Below are positions 1 to 8,153 of a DNA stretch of 64,000 bases, one piece after another (the stretch's first letter is position 1; each line of letters starts with the position of its first letter). The notes beneath the pieces are model-generated. The model saw only the letters and a program-made list of their open reading frames with translations. It was not told the origin of the DNA and made no database searches. Source of the stretch: CAJBVG01 sp943371235 (GTDB taxonomy: Bacteria > Bacteroidota > Bacteroidia > Sphingobacteriales > Sphingobacteriaceae); assembly GCA_943371235.1 (NCBI GenBank), contig CALRTZ010000010.1:1-64000 (forward strand), in the 5' to 3' direction. The translations under genes were made by a program, and so were the position numbers.

Positions 1-67
1 CGCTCTTTGCGTGAACGAATATAAATTTCACGCAAAGAGCGCTAAGTATTCGCAAAGGTCGCAAAGG
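1..67. repeat. CGCAAAG-type palindromic repeat
   Basis: Bases 1-15 and 27-41 are perfect inverted copies (15 bp arms, 11-base loop), followed by further CGCAAAG units to about 67. The element is cut by the window edge. It lies just past the stop codon of the DUF4293 gene, so a terminator role is possible (inference). Relatives occur at 4699-4788, 5891-5980, 9911-10008, 12759-12840 and 21622-21692. Confidence 0.85.
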
Positions 68-72
68 AAGAA

Positions 73-558
73 TTAACGCAGACGATCTGCGGAACGGACC
101 AAGTTCTCGTCTTTTTTGATGGCTCTGGCGGCGAGGGCTGCGAACACAATACTTACGCTTGGAAAGATTACTGCCATGCCCGTAACGATATTACTGACGC
201 CTTCGGCATTTACCGTGGTATAGGCTGAACTTAACAATGTAACAATGAAAGCGAATATCAAAATAATCATCACTCTGGTTATACGCAATTGCCTAACTCG
301 GTTATTGTATTGAAAAATGGCTACAAAAAAAGCCATGCCAATAACCAACACCATTAAGCTCTTTGCATAATTAGGTTTCGCAATTACAAATTCATTGGTG
401 CTGAAATCTTTTTCGAACCTCCCTTGTATGGTTAGTTTTACTTCTTTAAAACTTGCATCTGTTTGCTTCTCTGTAAAAGTATAAATAGGGAAGAAAAACA
501 TAAGCGCCAAAGAGGTTGAGGCGATGAAGAGGTAGAGGGTTTGTACTCGTTGGATCAT
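73..558 (-). CDS. DUF4293 family membrane protein
   Basis: This 161-residue protein begins MIQRVQTLYL, the usual start of the DUF4293 family of Bacteroidota. Four hydrophobic stretches are visible (about residues 7-26, 67-85, 92-112 and 122-145), and the tail is charged (KKDENLVRSADRLR), so it should be a four-helix inner-membrane protein. The family has no established biochemical role. It is a single gene here: the next gene upstream on the same strand is separated by a heptamer repeat, and a palindromic element follows the stop codon. The family call rests on the conserved start and the helix layout; the function is unknown. Confidence 0.8.
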   Translation of the reverse strand: MIQRVQTLYLFIASTSLALMFFFPIYTFTEKQTDASFKEVKLTIQGRFEKDFSTNEFVIAKPNYAKSLMVLVIGMAFFVAIFQYNNRVRQLRITRVMIILIFAFIVTLLSSAYTTVNAEGVSNIVTGMAVIFPSVSIVFAALAARAIKKDENLVRSADRLR

Positions 559-560
559 GG

Positions 561-602
561 TTAATTGTGAATTGTGAATTGTGAATTGTGAATTGTGAAT
601 TT
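561..602. repeat. ATTGTGA heptamer tandem repeat
   Basis: About five and a half head-to-tail copies of the 7-mer ATTGTGA lie directly upstream of the DUF4293 start. The reverse complement of the same unit (TCACAAT) lies at 1103-1134, on the far side of the four-helix-bundle gene, so the two blocks form an inverted pair around it. Confidence 0.85.
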
Positions 603-629
603 CAGCACCATTTGTGGTTGGCTGAAGAG

Positions 630-992
630 TTATAATAAATTTAAATTCTTTTTTTTAGTAATTATTATACTTGTTATGATTTTATATACTTGTTTAGTTT
701 CGTCAATTAGTTTATCATAATTTTCTTTGTCGATATAGCTTGTATTCTTCAATAAATCTAACCAAAACAGAGTTTCATTTGCTTCTTTTTGTGAAATTGA
801 AAATTTATTTGCAAAATCTTTCGCAGATTGAGCATCTATTGCTTCTCTAACATTTGCAGCAATCGAAGTGCCGGCTCTTAAAAATTGTTTTGACAATACT
901 GTTTCGTTGTGTTTACTTTTAATTTCTTTGTAAGTATTTACTACACTTACTGCTAATTTATACGACTTTATTTTAATTATATTCTCCCTCAT
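630..992 (-). CDS. four-helix bundle protein (S23/IVP family)
   Basis: The 120-residue protein matches the small four-helix bundle family first found as ORFs in 23S rRNA intervening sequences. Recognisable features are an N-terminal SYKLAVSVVNTYKEIK helix, the conserved LSKQFLRAGTSIAANVREA segment (residues about 33-52), and SQKEANETLFWLDLL in helix 3. The C-terminal tail is lysine-rich. Proteins of this family form multimers and have no proven function. The gene stands alone between inverted heptamer repeats (561-602 and 1103-1134), which fits the sporadic, accessory distribution of the family. Confidence 0.85.
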   Translation of the reverse strand: MRENIIKIKSYKLAVSVVNTYKEIKSKHNETVLSKQFLRAGTSIAANVREAIDAQSAKDFANKFSISQKEANETLFWLDLLKNTSYIDKENYDKLIDETKQVYKIITSIIITKKKNLNLL

Positions 993-1043
993 CTCACTAT
1001 CCCATTTAGTTAATTAAACAAATGAACGTATCTTTTTTTTCAT

Positions 1044-1097
1044 TAAAAATAAAAAAAGAAAAAAGCTGCATTTATCATCCTTAGTAAATACAGCTTT
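1044..1097 (-). terminator. rho-independent terminator of enolase
   Basis: Bases 1062-1074 and 1085-1097 form a 13-bp stem with one mismatch and a 10-base loop. Read on the minus strand the stem is followed by a U-rich run (A-rich on plus at 1044-1064). It lies about 30 bases past the enolase stop codon. Confidence 0.8.
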
Positions 1098-1102
1098 CCC
1101 CC

Positions 1103-1134
1103 ATTCACAATTCACAATTTACAATTTACAATTT
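1103..1134. repeat. TCACAAT/TTACAAT heptamer repeat
   Basis: Four heptamer units (two TTCACAA-type and two TTTACAA-type) overlap the end of the enolase gene, so that its stop codon (1126-1128) lies within the repeat. It is the reverse complement of the block at 561-602. Confidence 0.75.
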
Positions 1135-2412
1135 TCTAAAGCTTGTTGCTCCGTAGTTCGCGCTCGCCCCTAGTTCTTCTTCTATGCGCAACAACTGGTT
1201 GTATTTCGCGATCCGGTCTGAGCGTGATGCTGAACCTGTTTTTATTTGTCCGCAGTTTAAGGCCACTGCTAAATCTGCAATGGTATAATCTTCGGTTTCG
1301 CCAGAGCGGTGACTCATTACTGAGGTATAGCCTGCTTTGTGCGCCATATTTACGGCATCAATGGTTTCGGTAAGGGTACCAATTTGGTTTACCTTTACTA
1401 AAATTGAATTCGCAATGTTATTTTTAATTCCTTCTGATAATCGTTTTACGTTGGTTACGAATAAATCGTCGCCTACTAATTGAACCTTATCTCCCACTGC
1501 TTTGGTAAGCTCTGCCCATCCAGCCCAATCGTCTTCGCCCAATCCATCTTCAATAGAAATGATCGGATATTTTTTGCACCAATCTGCCCAGTAAGAAACC
1601 ATCTCGCTAGAAGTTAATTTTTCGCCGCTCGATTTGTGGAAGTGGTAAACTTTTTCGTCTGCATTGTACATTTCTGCAGATGCTGCATCCATGGCAATCC
1701 ATACATCTTCACCTGGGCGGTAGCCTGCTGCTTCAATAGCTTGCAATACTGTTTCAATGGCTTCTACATTCGATTGCATGTTGGGCGCAAAACCACCTTC
1801 GTCGCCTACGTTGGTAGAGTAGCCTTTTTTCTTCAATACCGCTTTTAAGTGATGGAAAATTTCGGTTCCCATTCTCAATCCTTCAGAAAATGATTTCGCT
1901 CCGAATGGCATCACCATAAATTCTTGAAAATCTATTTTATTATCGGCGTGTGCACCACCGTTTAAAATGTTCATCATTGGAACCGGCAAGGTATTTGCGT
2001 TTACACCACCGATGTAACGGTACAAAGGTTGGCGCGATTCCATTGCAGCTGCTTTCGCAACGGCCATCGAAACTCCTAAAATTGCATTTGCTCCTAAGTT
2101 TGCTTTGTTGTGCGTACCATCTAGTTGAATCATCAACTTATCGATCATGTTCTGTTCAAACACATCTAAACTCAATAGTTCTGGCGCTATACGGTCGTTC
2201 ACATTGTCGACTGCCATAAGCACACCTTTGCCCATGTATTTAGATTTGTCGTTATCTCGCAACTCCACCGCTTCGTGCGTTCCGGTAGAAGCACCCGAAG
2301 GCACTGCTGCTCTTCCTAAACTTCCGTTTTCTGTTAATACATCTACTTCAATAGTAGGGTTGCCTCGAGAGTCGAGGATTTGGCGGGCTTTTACGTCGAT
2401 AATAATGCTCAT
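1126..2412 (-). CDS. eno: enolase (phosphopyruvate hydratase)
   Basis: Enolase converts 2-phosphoglycerate to phosphoenolpyruvate in glycolysis, in the cytoplasm. The 428-residue length is normal. The N-terminal domain has ILDSRGNPTIEVDV and the substrate-loop PSGASTGTHEAVELRD. The barrel carries NVGDEGGFAPN, the metal ligand regions IAMDAASAEMY, ISIEDGLGEDDW and LVGDDLFVTN, and the signature SHRSGETEDYTIADL. The gene follows carA on the same strand after 148 bases filled with short repeats, and a terminator hairpin lies beyond its stop codon. Its last codons and stop run into a heptamer repeat, so the C terminus (TSFRKL) may have been shaped by that insertion. Confidence 0.98.
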   Translation of the reverse strand: MSIIIDVKARQILDSRGNPTIEVDVLTENGSLGRAAVPSGASTGTHEAVELRDNDKSKYMGKGVLMAVDNVNDRIAPELLSLDVFEQNMIDKLMIQLDGTHNKANLGANAILGVSMAVAKAAAMESRQPLYRYIGGVNANTLPVPMMNILNGGAHADNKIDFQEFMVMPFGAKSFSEGLRMGTEIFHHLKAVLKKKGYSTNVGDEGGFAPNMQSNVEAIETVLQAIEAAGYRPGEDVWIAMDAASAEMYNADEKVYHFHKSSGEKLTSSEMVSYWADWCKKYPIISIEDGLGEDDWAGWAELTKAVGDKVQLVGDDLFVTNVKRLSEGIKNNIANSILVKVNQIGTLTETIDAVNMAHKAGYTSVMSHRSGETEDYTIADLAVALNCGQIKTGSASRSDRIAKYNQLLRIEEELGASANYGATSFRKL

Positions 2413-2560
2413 TTTGTTGAATTGTGAGTTGTGAATTGTGAGTTGTGAATTTAGGTTATTAGTTAATTTAATTGGTTATTGAGTTATTAGGTTATTAGCA
2501 ACACCCTGCTCCCAGCTCCTTGCTCTCCGCACCTCTGCGTCTCTGCCTCCTCTGCGTCTC
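2413..2560. repeat. repeat-filled eno-carA spacer
   Basis: The spacer holds three runs of short repeats: GTGAATT/GTGAGTT heptamers (2413-2452), GGTTATTAG-type units (2455-2500), and a CTCTGCGTCTC run (2525-2560). No ORF of note and no clear promoter was found in it. Confidence 0.6.
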
Positions 2561-3655
2561 CTATAGCGTAGCTATAAAATCATCAAACAAGTACCTCGAA
2601 TCATGCGGGCCTGGCGACGACTCTGGGTGATATTGTACAGAGAACGCTTTTTTACCCTTCACTCGTATGCCTTCAATACTTTGATCGTTTAAATTGATGT
2701 GTGTAATTTCTACTTTATCGGATGCGCGAACATCTTCGGGTACCACGCCGAAGCCATGGTTCTGTGAAGTAATTTCGCATTTATTTTGAATCACGTTTTT
2801 AACAGGGTGGTTTAAGCCACGGTGACCGTTAAACATTTTATGTGTACGGATGTCGTTGGCAAGAGCAAGCAATTGGTGACCTAAACAAATTCCGAATAAA
2901 GGTTGATCATCTGCCAATACACTTTTTACAGTTTCCACTGCGTAAGGCATTGCGGCAGGGTCGCCGGGGCCGTTAGAAATAAAGTAGCCATTCGGTTTCC
3001 AAGCTTGCATTTCGGCATAGGTAGTTTTTGCTGGGAATACTTTTACAAATACATCTCGCTCGGCGAAGCAACGTAAAATATTTTTCTTCACGCCAAGGTC
3101 TAATACTGCTACGCGGTACTTTGCGTTTTCATCACCAAAATAATAAGGCTCTTTAGTGCTCACGGTAGAAGAAAGTTCAAGCCCATCCATAGAAGGTACG
3201 GCTGCTAATTTTTTCTTAAGCTCCTCTACTTCTAAAATTTCTGAAGAGATGATGGCATTCATCGCGCCCTTATCGCGTATATGACGAACCAGCTGGCGAG
3301 TATCGATATCAGAAATACCCACGATATTATCATTCAAAAAATAATCTTGAATAGACTCGTCGGCCATTTTGCGGGAGTAATTCATGTTGAAATTCTTACA
3401 CACTAAGCCCGAGATTTTGATGCTATCCGACTCTACTTCGTTGTGAGTAATTCCGTAATTTCCGATGTGTGCATTGGTGGTTACCATTATTTGACCGAAG
3501 TAAGAAGGATCGGTAAAAATTTCTTGGTAACCGGTCATTCCGGTATTAAAACAAATTTCTCCAGTGGTGGTACCAATTTTTCCGGCCGATTTACCGTGGA
3601 AAACAGTACCATCTGCTAATACTAATACTGCGGGAATTTTTGCAATTTCTGCCAT
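2561..3655 (-). CDS. carA: carbamoyl-phosphate synthase small subunit
   Basis: CarA is the glutaminase subunit that passes ammonia to CarB for carbamoyl phosphate synthesis, feeding arginine and pyrimidine pathways. The 364-residue protein has the N-terminal CPSase small-chain domain (ADGTVFHGKSAG, FNTGMTGYQEI, ISDIDTRQLVRHIR) and a C-terminal class I amidotransferase domain. The nucleophile is Cys257 in FGICLGHQ, and the His/Glu pair is in QYHPESSPGPHD. carB is not in this window. The 5' region has a -7 box, a 30-codon possible leader ORF and a terminator-like hairpin ending 22 bases before the start codon, which suggests control by attenuation (inference). Confidence 0.97.
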   Translation of the reverse strand: MAEIAKIPAVLVLADGTVFHGKSAGKIGTTTGEICFNTGMTGYQEIFTDPSYFGQIMVTTNAHIGNYGITHNEVESDSIKISGLVCKNFNMNYSRKMADESIQDYFLNDNIVGISDIDTRQLVRHIRDKGAMNAIISSEILEVEELKKKLAAVPSMDGLELSSTVSTKEPYYFGDENAKYRVAVLDLGVKKNILRCFAERDVFVKVFPAKTTYAEMQAWKPNGYFISNGPGDPAAMPYAVETVKSVLADDQPLFGICLGHQLLALANDIRTHKMFNGHRGLNHPVKNVIQNKCEITSQNHGFGVVPEDVRASDKVEITHINLNDQSIEGIRVKGKKAFSVQYHPESSPGPHDSRYLFDDFIATL

Positions 3656-3676
3656 TTTTTATTTTGAATTAAGCAT

Positions 3677-3705
3677 AAAAAAAGCCTTGTAAAACATTAC
3701 AAAGC
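3677..3705 (-). promoter_or_regulatory. terminator-like attenuator hairpin 5' of carA
   Basis: On the minus strand bases 3705-3697 and 3692-3684 pair over 9 bp (one G-U) with a 4-base loop, followed by seven U residues. It lies between a promoter-like box and carA, so it would stop transcription before carA unless blocked. The stop codon of the upstream 30-codon ORF lies inside the 5' arm. Confidence 0.6.
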
Positions 3706-3789
3706 CTCGTGGTTCATTGAAAATGAGCATTTTTGAAGAGATTTCTTCTCAACCTCGTTTAAAAAGATTGTTTTAGGGTTCATTTTCAT
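3697..3789 (-). CDS. possible carA leader peptide, 30 codons
   Basis: An ATG at 3789 opens a 30-residue frame that begins MKMNPKTIFL and ends MNHEAL, with its TAA stop at 3699-3697. It starts six bases after a TACATTTG box. The stop codon falls in the 5' arm of a terminator-like hairpin, the geometry expected for a leader peptide that couples translation to transcription. There is no strong run of one amino acid's codons that would name the signal; Phe, Leu, Lys and Asn are frequent. An open frame of this length can arise by chance, so the call rests on position rather than sequence. I do not recognise the peptide. Confidence 0.4.
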   Translation of the reverse strand: MKMNPKTIFLNEVEKKSLQKCSFSMNHEAL

Positions 3790-3794
3790 CAAGG

Positions 3795-3802
3795 CAAATG
3801 TA
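3795..3802 (-). promoter_or_regulatory. -7 box TACATTTG for carA leader
   Basis: The minus strand reads TACATTTG, an exact match to the Bacteroidota -7 motif TAnnTTTG, five bases before the ATG of the possible leader ORF and about 140 bases before carA. No clear -33 TTTG was seen. Confidence 0.55.
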
Positions 3803-3866
3803 AGAAAATTCGGAGAATCGTATAAGCATTTTTTGAAAGAATGAAAATTTAGTGGACTTTTGCAGT

Positions 3867-4682
3867 ATGTCTGTACACAAAGAAGTGAAACGCGTTACCA
3901 CGCATGTGCTCCAAGCAATGAAGCACGATGGGGAGAAAATTGCGATGCTTACCGCATACGATTATTCTACGGCCTTGATTTTAGACGATGCGGGCATCGA
4001 TATTTTATTGGTTGGCGATTCGGCATCGAACGTAATGGCAGGCCACGAAACTACTTTGCCAATAACGCTTGATCAAATGATTTACCACGCCTCTTCTGTA
4101 GTACGTGCAGTAAAGAGAGCATTGGTGGTAGTTGATTTACCTTTCGGTTCGTACCAAGGAAATTCGAAGGAAGCTTTGCAATCATCGATCCGCATTATGA
4201 AAGAATCTGGCGGGCACGCAGTAAAATTAGAAGGCGGTGCAGAAGTTCGCGAATCTATAGAACGTATTATTTCTGCAGGCGTACCAGTAATGGGGCATTT
4301 GGGCTTAACACCACAATCGATTTATAAATTCGGAACCTATACCGTAAGAGCAAAGGAAGAAGCCGAAGCGAAAAAATTATTAGAAGATGCAGAGGTATTG
4401 GAGGCCGCAGGGTGTTTCGCCTTGGTGCTCGAAAAGATTCCTGCGCAATTGGCTAAACAAGTGGCCGAAAAAGTTCGCATACCAGTTATAGGCATTGGTG
4501 CCGGAGCAGATGTAGATGGACAAGTATTGGTGGTAAACGATTTGTTGGGATTAACCAAAGGATTTAAACCACGATTTTTACGTCAGTACTTGAATTTATA
4601 CGAAGAAATTAACGGCGCGGTGAAAGCGTATATTGGAGATGTGAAAGGGAAGGATTTCCCGAATGAGAAAGAACAATACTAA
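3867..4682 (+). CDS. panB: 3-methyl-2-oxobutanoate hydroxymethyltransferase
   Basis: PanB adds a hydroxymethyl group from methylenetetrahydrofolate to ketoisovalerate, the first step of pantothenate synthesis. The 271-residue protein has the family's core motifs: MLTAYDYSTA, ILLVGDSASNVMAGHETTLP with the metal-binding aspartate, VVDLPFGSYQGN, VKLEGGAE, VMGHLGLTPQS and IPVIGIGAG. An in-frame GTG at 3852 would add five residues, but the ATG at 3867 gives the normal start. A TTTG lies four bases before this ATG within GACTTTTG, one mismatch from TAnnTTTG, so the mRNA may be leaderless. The gene runs convergently into the LamG gene, with a large palindrome between them. Confidence 0.96.
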   Translation: MSVHKEVKRVTTHVLQAMKHDGEKIAMLTAYDYSTALILDDAGIDILLVGDSASNVMAGHETTLPITLDQMIYHASSVVRAVKRALVVVDLPFGSYQGNSKEALQSSIRIMKESGGHAVKLEGGAEVRESIERIISAGVPVMGHLGLTPQSIYKFGTYTVRAKEEAEAKKLLEDAEVLEAAGCFALVLEKIPAQLAKQVAEKVRIPVIGIGAGADVDGQVLVVNDLLGLTKGFKPRFLRQYLNLYEEINGAVKAYIGDVKGKDFPNEKEQY

Positions 4683-4691
4683 TGTGAATGA

Positions 4692-4835
4692 TGAATTTCG
4701 TTCACGCAAAGGGCGCTAAGTTTTCGCAAAGAACACAAAGTTTTTACTTAGCGAACTTTGCGAAAACTTAGCGTTTTTTGCGTGAACGTTTTTAATTCTT
4801 CAACAACTTCACAGAAGAGCCTTCCTCAAACATCA
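4692..4835. repeat. 144-bp block, copy 1 (palindrome plus gene end)
   Basis: This block is nearly identical to 5884-6028 (two substitutions and one single-base indel). It covers a CGCAAAG-type palindrome (4699-4788) and the last 14 codons of the LamG gene. Within the palindrome, 4714-4731 and 4756-4773 are perfect 18-bp arms and 4699-4710 pairs with 4777-4788. It separates convergent genes. Confidence 0.9.
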
Positions 4836-5802
4836 ATAAATACATCCCATTCGAAAGTTCAGATAAATCTACTGTATCATATAACCCATCTGTATAAAAA
4901 CTTTTAACTTCTCTACCCATAGCATCCATCACTTTTACATTACTAGATTTTCCGCTGGTATTTTTTATATTGAAAATTCCATTACTTGGATTTGGGTATA
5001 CGCTAAATAATTTTTCGGATTTGTTTTTAGAGAAACCACTTGCAGTACCATTGAATAAAGCAGTGATTTGTGCAGGACTTAAGGCCGATTTATAATAATA
5101 CACCTCGTCTAAATAACCCGTGAAATTTTGCGTAACTCCAGAAGATGTACCGATGCCAATGTATGATTGTGTTGGAGTACTACTACTTACTAAACCCGTA
5201 ATGTCTAACTCGGTACTATCGGAACTTAAGATGCCTTTTCCAGTTTGTCCGAATCCGCTGAAATTTTGGAATTTTATTTTATTATTATCTACAAAAATAG
5301 AAGTTGTATTATTTTCTTTATTTACCACTATTACCACGTGGTGCCAACTGTCGTCGTTAAATTGCTCTTTACTACAAATAAATATCATTCCACTTGTTCC
5401 GTTCTCACCAGCCAAAGCAAAGGTTATACTTCCGTCGTAAAATATATAACCAATAGACATAAATATCCCCTTCGCAAATCCTTGCATACCCGAAGTAAAC
5501 ACGGAATTGATTCCTAGCCCATAGCATTTAACCCAAGCAGCAATAGAAACACTTCCATTTCCATTACCAAAGCCAGTGGTATCGTTCACCTTAAATTCGC
5601 TTCCATTCGCAGCATTGAACCATAAGGCTGCATCTGCCACACTGTTCCGATCTGGAACAGGAGCTATCTGAGTGAGCACCCCGTTTTTATTGTTCCCACT
5701 TGCATCGTTACCATTCCCATTCATAGGGTAATATGCTAAAGGTGTTTGAGCATTTAGTGCTATGCTAACTGTTAAAAATAAGAGCGTAAATAGTTTTTTC
5801 AT
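4792..5802 (-). CDS. secreted LamG-domain protein with T9SS sorting domain
   Basis: The 336-residue protein starts with a signal peptide (MKKLFTLLFLTVSIALNAQ). An upstream in-frame ATG at 5901 is rejected because it would bury this peptide. Residues about 22-240 look like a LamG/concanavalin-like domain: AYYPMNGNGNDASGNNKNG, VSIAAWVKC, DDSWHHVVIVVN and the closing GYLDEVYYYKSALSPAQITALFNG, all typical of this fold. A T9SS type A sorting domain follows (FSVYPNPSNGIFNI through VKLLKN). It is probably exported across the outer membrane and bound to the surface or released; the LamG part suggests glycan binding, but no ligand can be named. Its last 14 codons are identical in DNA to those of the M23 gene upstream. 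Confidence 0.85.
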   Translation of the reverse strand: MKKLFTLLFLTVSIALNAQTPLAYYPMNGNGNDASGNNKNGVLTQIAPVPDRNSVADAALWFNAANGSEFKVNDTTGFGNGNGSVSIAAWVKCYGLGINSVFTSGMQGFAKGIFMSIGYIFYDGSITFALAGENGTSGMIFICSKEQFNDDSWHHVVIVVNKENNTTSIFVDNNKIKFQNFSGFGQTGKGILSSDSTELDITGLVSSSTPTQSYIGIGTSSGVTQNFTGYLDEVYYYKSALSPAQITALFNGTASGFSKNKSEKLFSVYPNPSNGIFNIKNTSGKSSNVKVMDAMGREVKSFYTDGLYDTVDLSELSNGMYLLMFEEGSSVKLLKN

Positions 5803-5883
5803 GTTGTATATAATTAGTTTGTGAGCAAAAATAGTATATAGAGATGAAAGGTGGTATAGTACAAATGAGGTATAATTGAATTG

Positions 5884-6028
5884 TGAATTTCGTTCACGCA
5901 AAGGGCGCTAAGTTTTCGCAAAGAGCGCAAAGTTTTTACTTAGCGAACTTTGCGAAAACTTAGCGTTTTTTGCGTGAACGTTTTTTAATTCTTCAACAAC
6001 TTCACAGAAGAGCCTTCCTCAAACATCA
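5884..6028. repeat. 144-bp block, copy 2 (palindrome plus gene end)
   Basis: Second copy of the block at 4692-4835. It includes the palindrome 5891-5980 and the final codons of the M23 peptidase gene, encoding EEGSSVKLLKN. Because coding and non-coding parts are equally conserved, the block was copied as DNA. Confidence 0.9.
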
Positions 6029-8042
6029 GCATATATAAACCCTTCGGAAGATTGCTTACATCTATTGAATGATTAATTGTATCAATCTTAAACTCCCCTA
6101 CTACTCTTCCAAACATATCTACAACTTTAAGTTCTGAAGTTTTATGTTCTCGCATTTGAATCGTTAGCATTCCATCTGTAGGATTAGGATACACGCTGAA
6201 CATATTTTTTTCATCAGTATTTATACCTACAAAATTATTTATGGTAAAATGCATTGTGTCTGTTGTGGTATTACCGGCGGCATCCATGGCCCATGCTTCC
6301 ACAAAATAATCGCCGTTTGGTAATGTTGTTGTATTTAAAATTAATGTAGAATCTATAGCCGTAATAGTATCGTCGCCATTAGAATTGGTAAGGATGTGAT
6401 AGAACGCTCGCTCGTTATAATTACCCGTTGAAAAACAAACAGCATCTCTGGAATACATGGTATTTATGATGTCTTGAATATAGGGGCCGCTAAAATATGT
6501 ATCGTTAAACATGTTAAAATCGAAACTGTAATCGTCGGTTATTATTGGCATCGGAATGGGTAATTCTTTAATATAAAATCCGATTTTATGCACATCCACT
6601 TTCCAAAAAGTATTTATTTGATCGTACACTTTCGAAATAATATCTACATCGCCATACACATTATTGCTCGATAAATAATTTCCGATGGCATCTCTGAACG
6701 CAAATTTTTGCCCTGCAACGGCCTCTTCAAAAACAGGTGCGGTGGTATCTTTAAAATTACTCATGTAATAAAGGGGATCGTCGAAAGTCCACCATGAACC
6801 CGACCATGTAGCGCCTTTATCTACAATACGTGCGAAATGGCAATGCACAAAACCATTTACCGGGAAATCTACCAACTGCCCAATTACTTCGCCTTCTGCA
6901 ACGGTATCGCCTACGATTACGGGAATTAATTGTTCATCTAAATGTGCGTATAAATATCCTTGAGAAGAGTCGGTGCTCGAATTAGTATTGGCAATGGCTA
7001 CACGCCAATGGTAATCGCCGCTAGTAGTGAGCACTGCTTTTACATACCCACTTTTTACTGAGTGTACATTTTCTAAATGCTCCCCAAACAAATCGACACC
7101 CGGATGCAAGTAAGTGCTGCCCGGCGAATACTCTTGAATTTCGTTGTATGAATTTCCGATGGCTTGGTAGCTAGCCGTACTAAAATAATCCATCGGATTT
7201 TTAAATAATTCGTTGGTACGGTTATTGAATTTTGGATCTATGTTTTCTGGTGCGTCTGCTGTTACAAAAACACGAGCATAGGTTTTAGTTTCGATAAAAG
7301 TATCGGCGGTAAAATTGCTGAACTTGTTTAAGTAATATTGATATTGAGTATTGCTTTTGGTACGCGTGCTGATGTACCAATTGTTGTTATAAATTTCCAC
7401 ATCAAAAATAATTCCTTTCTTCGGAGTGTATACATTGCTTAGTGCATCATCAGCATATTTATAAATACCATTTTTACAGATGTAGTACCAAGTATTATTA
7501 TTGTTAATTAATTGGATGATGGGACTTGGTGCTTGTATATTTTTATCATCCACATAAATTACAGTTCTATTGGTATTGATGTGAGAAAGCTCGCCCTGGT
7601 TATTAATGGCTAAGAGAGTAGAGCCTGCTGTTTTTTGTTCATCAAATGTTTTTAGGTTGATGGAGTGTATATACCCAGCGCTGTAAAATGCAAGAAAATT
7701 TTTATGTTCGGAGATCTGCAAATTGATGCATTGTGGAAATGTTTTTTTGCTGATTAAAGTTCCTGCATCAGAATAAAAATATAGAGTAGCAGGAGCATTT
7801 TCATAATTGGCATCAATGGATACAAATCCATCAGCAGTTTGATGCAAAGTATTGCCATTGAATTTCTTTTGCTGGAAATTGATTTGATTTTCTGCATTTT
7901 GGAGCAGCACATCATATTTCAAATTATTCCGATTAGGAATAATAATATGCCCTGCGGGCGATAATGACTGAGCATTTAGGCTGTTTATTCCGAATAGGAA
8001 TATTCCTAAATAGAGGAATAGTGATTTATTTAGACGGTGCAT
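5985..8042 (-). CDS. secreted M23 family metallopeptidase with T9SS sorting domain
   Basis: The 685-residue protein has a signal peptide (MHRLNKSLFLYLGIFLFGIN, ending in NAQS); the ATG at 8042 is preferred over the ORF start at 8093. Residues about 300-430 hold a LytM/M23 peptidase fold with the zinc-site pattern H313xxxD317 (HPGVDLF), a YLYAHLDE motif and the closing H400-C-H402 pair. M23 enzymes usually cut peptidoglycan cross-bridges. The N-terminal 290 residues resemble a beta-propeller-like surface region with no clear family. An Ig-like segment and a T9SS type A domain (FSVYPNPTDGMLTI to VKLLKN) end the protein, so it should act outside the cell, possibly on other bacteria or on secreted substrates. 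Confidence 0.88.
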   Translation of the reverse strand: MHRLNKSLFLYLGIFLFGINSLNAQSLSPAGHIIIPNRNNLKYDVLLQNAENQINFQQKKFNGNTLHQTADGFVSIDANYENAPATLYFYSDAGTLISKKTFPQCINLQISEHKNFLAFYSAGYIHSINLKTFDEQKTAGSTLLAINNQGELSHINTNRTVIYVDDKNIQAPSPIIQLINNNNTWYYICKNGIYKYADDALSNVYTPKKGIIFDVEIYNNNWYISTRTKSNTQYQYYLNKFSNFTADTFIETKTYARVFVTADAPENIDPKFNNRTNELFKNPMDYFSTASYQAIGNSYNEIQEYSPGSTYLHPGVDLFGEHLENVHSVKSGYVKAVLTTSGDYHWRVAIANTNSSTDSSQGYLYAHLDEQLIPVIVGDTVAEGEVIGQLVDFPVNGFVHCHFARIVDKGATWSGSWWTFDDPLYYMSNFKDTTAPVFEEAVAGQKFAFRDAIGNYLSSNNVYGDVDIISKVYDQINTFWKVDVHKIGFYIKELPIPMPIITDDYSFDFNMFNDTYFSGPYIQDIINTMYSRDAVCFSTGNYNERAFYHILTNSNGDDTITAIDSTLILNTTTLPNGDYFVEAWAMDAAGNTTTDTMHFTINNFVGINTDEKNMFSVYPNPTDGMLTIQMREHKTSELKVVDMFGRVVGEFKIDTINHSIDVSNLPKGLYMLMFEEGSSVKLLKN

Positions 8043-8118
8043 TGTTTGAGTTTTACCTAAGATAAGGAAAATACACAAATTAAAAAATTCCATATTTTGC
8101 CTATTAAACTTAAAAAGT

Positions 8119-8149
8119 TTCCATAAATTGGAACATTTATATATATTTG
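8119..8149 (+). promoter_or_regulatory. -7 box TATATTTG with upstream palindrome
   Basis: TATATTTG at 8142-8149 matches TAnnTTTG and lies four bases before the ATG at 8154, so the transcript may lack a leader. TTCCA-N5-TGGAA at 8119-8133 sits just upstream and could be an operator for the HTH protein of this pair (inference). Confidence 0.55.
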
Positions 8150-8153
8150 TATA

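Noticed and set aside
1143..2434. Several plus-strand ORFs opposite enolase
   Set aside because: They are antisense shadows of a clearly conserved gene, with unnatural composition.
3852..3866. GTG start for panB
   Set aside because: It overlaps the promoter-like TTTG and adds five residues not typical of the family.
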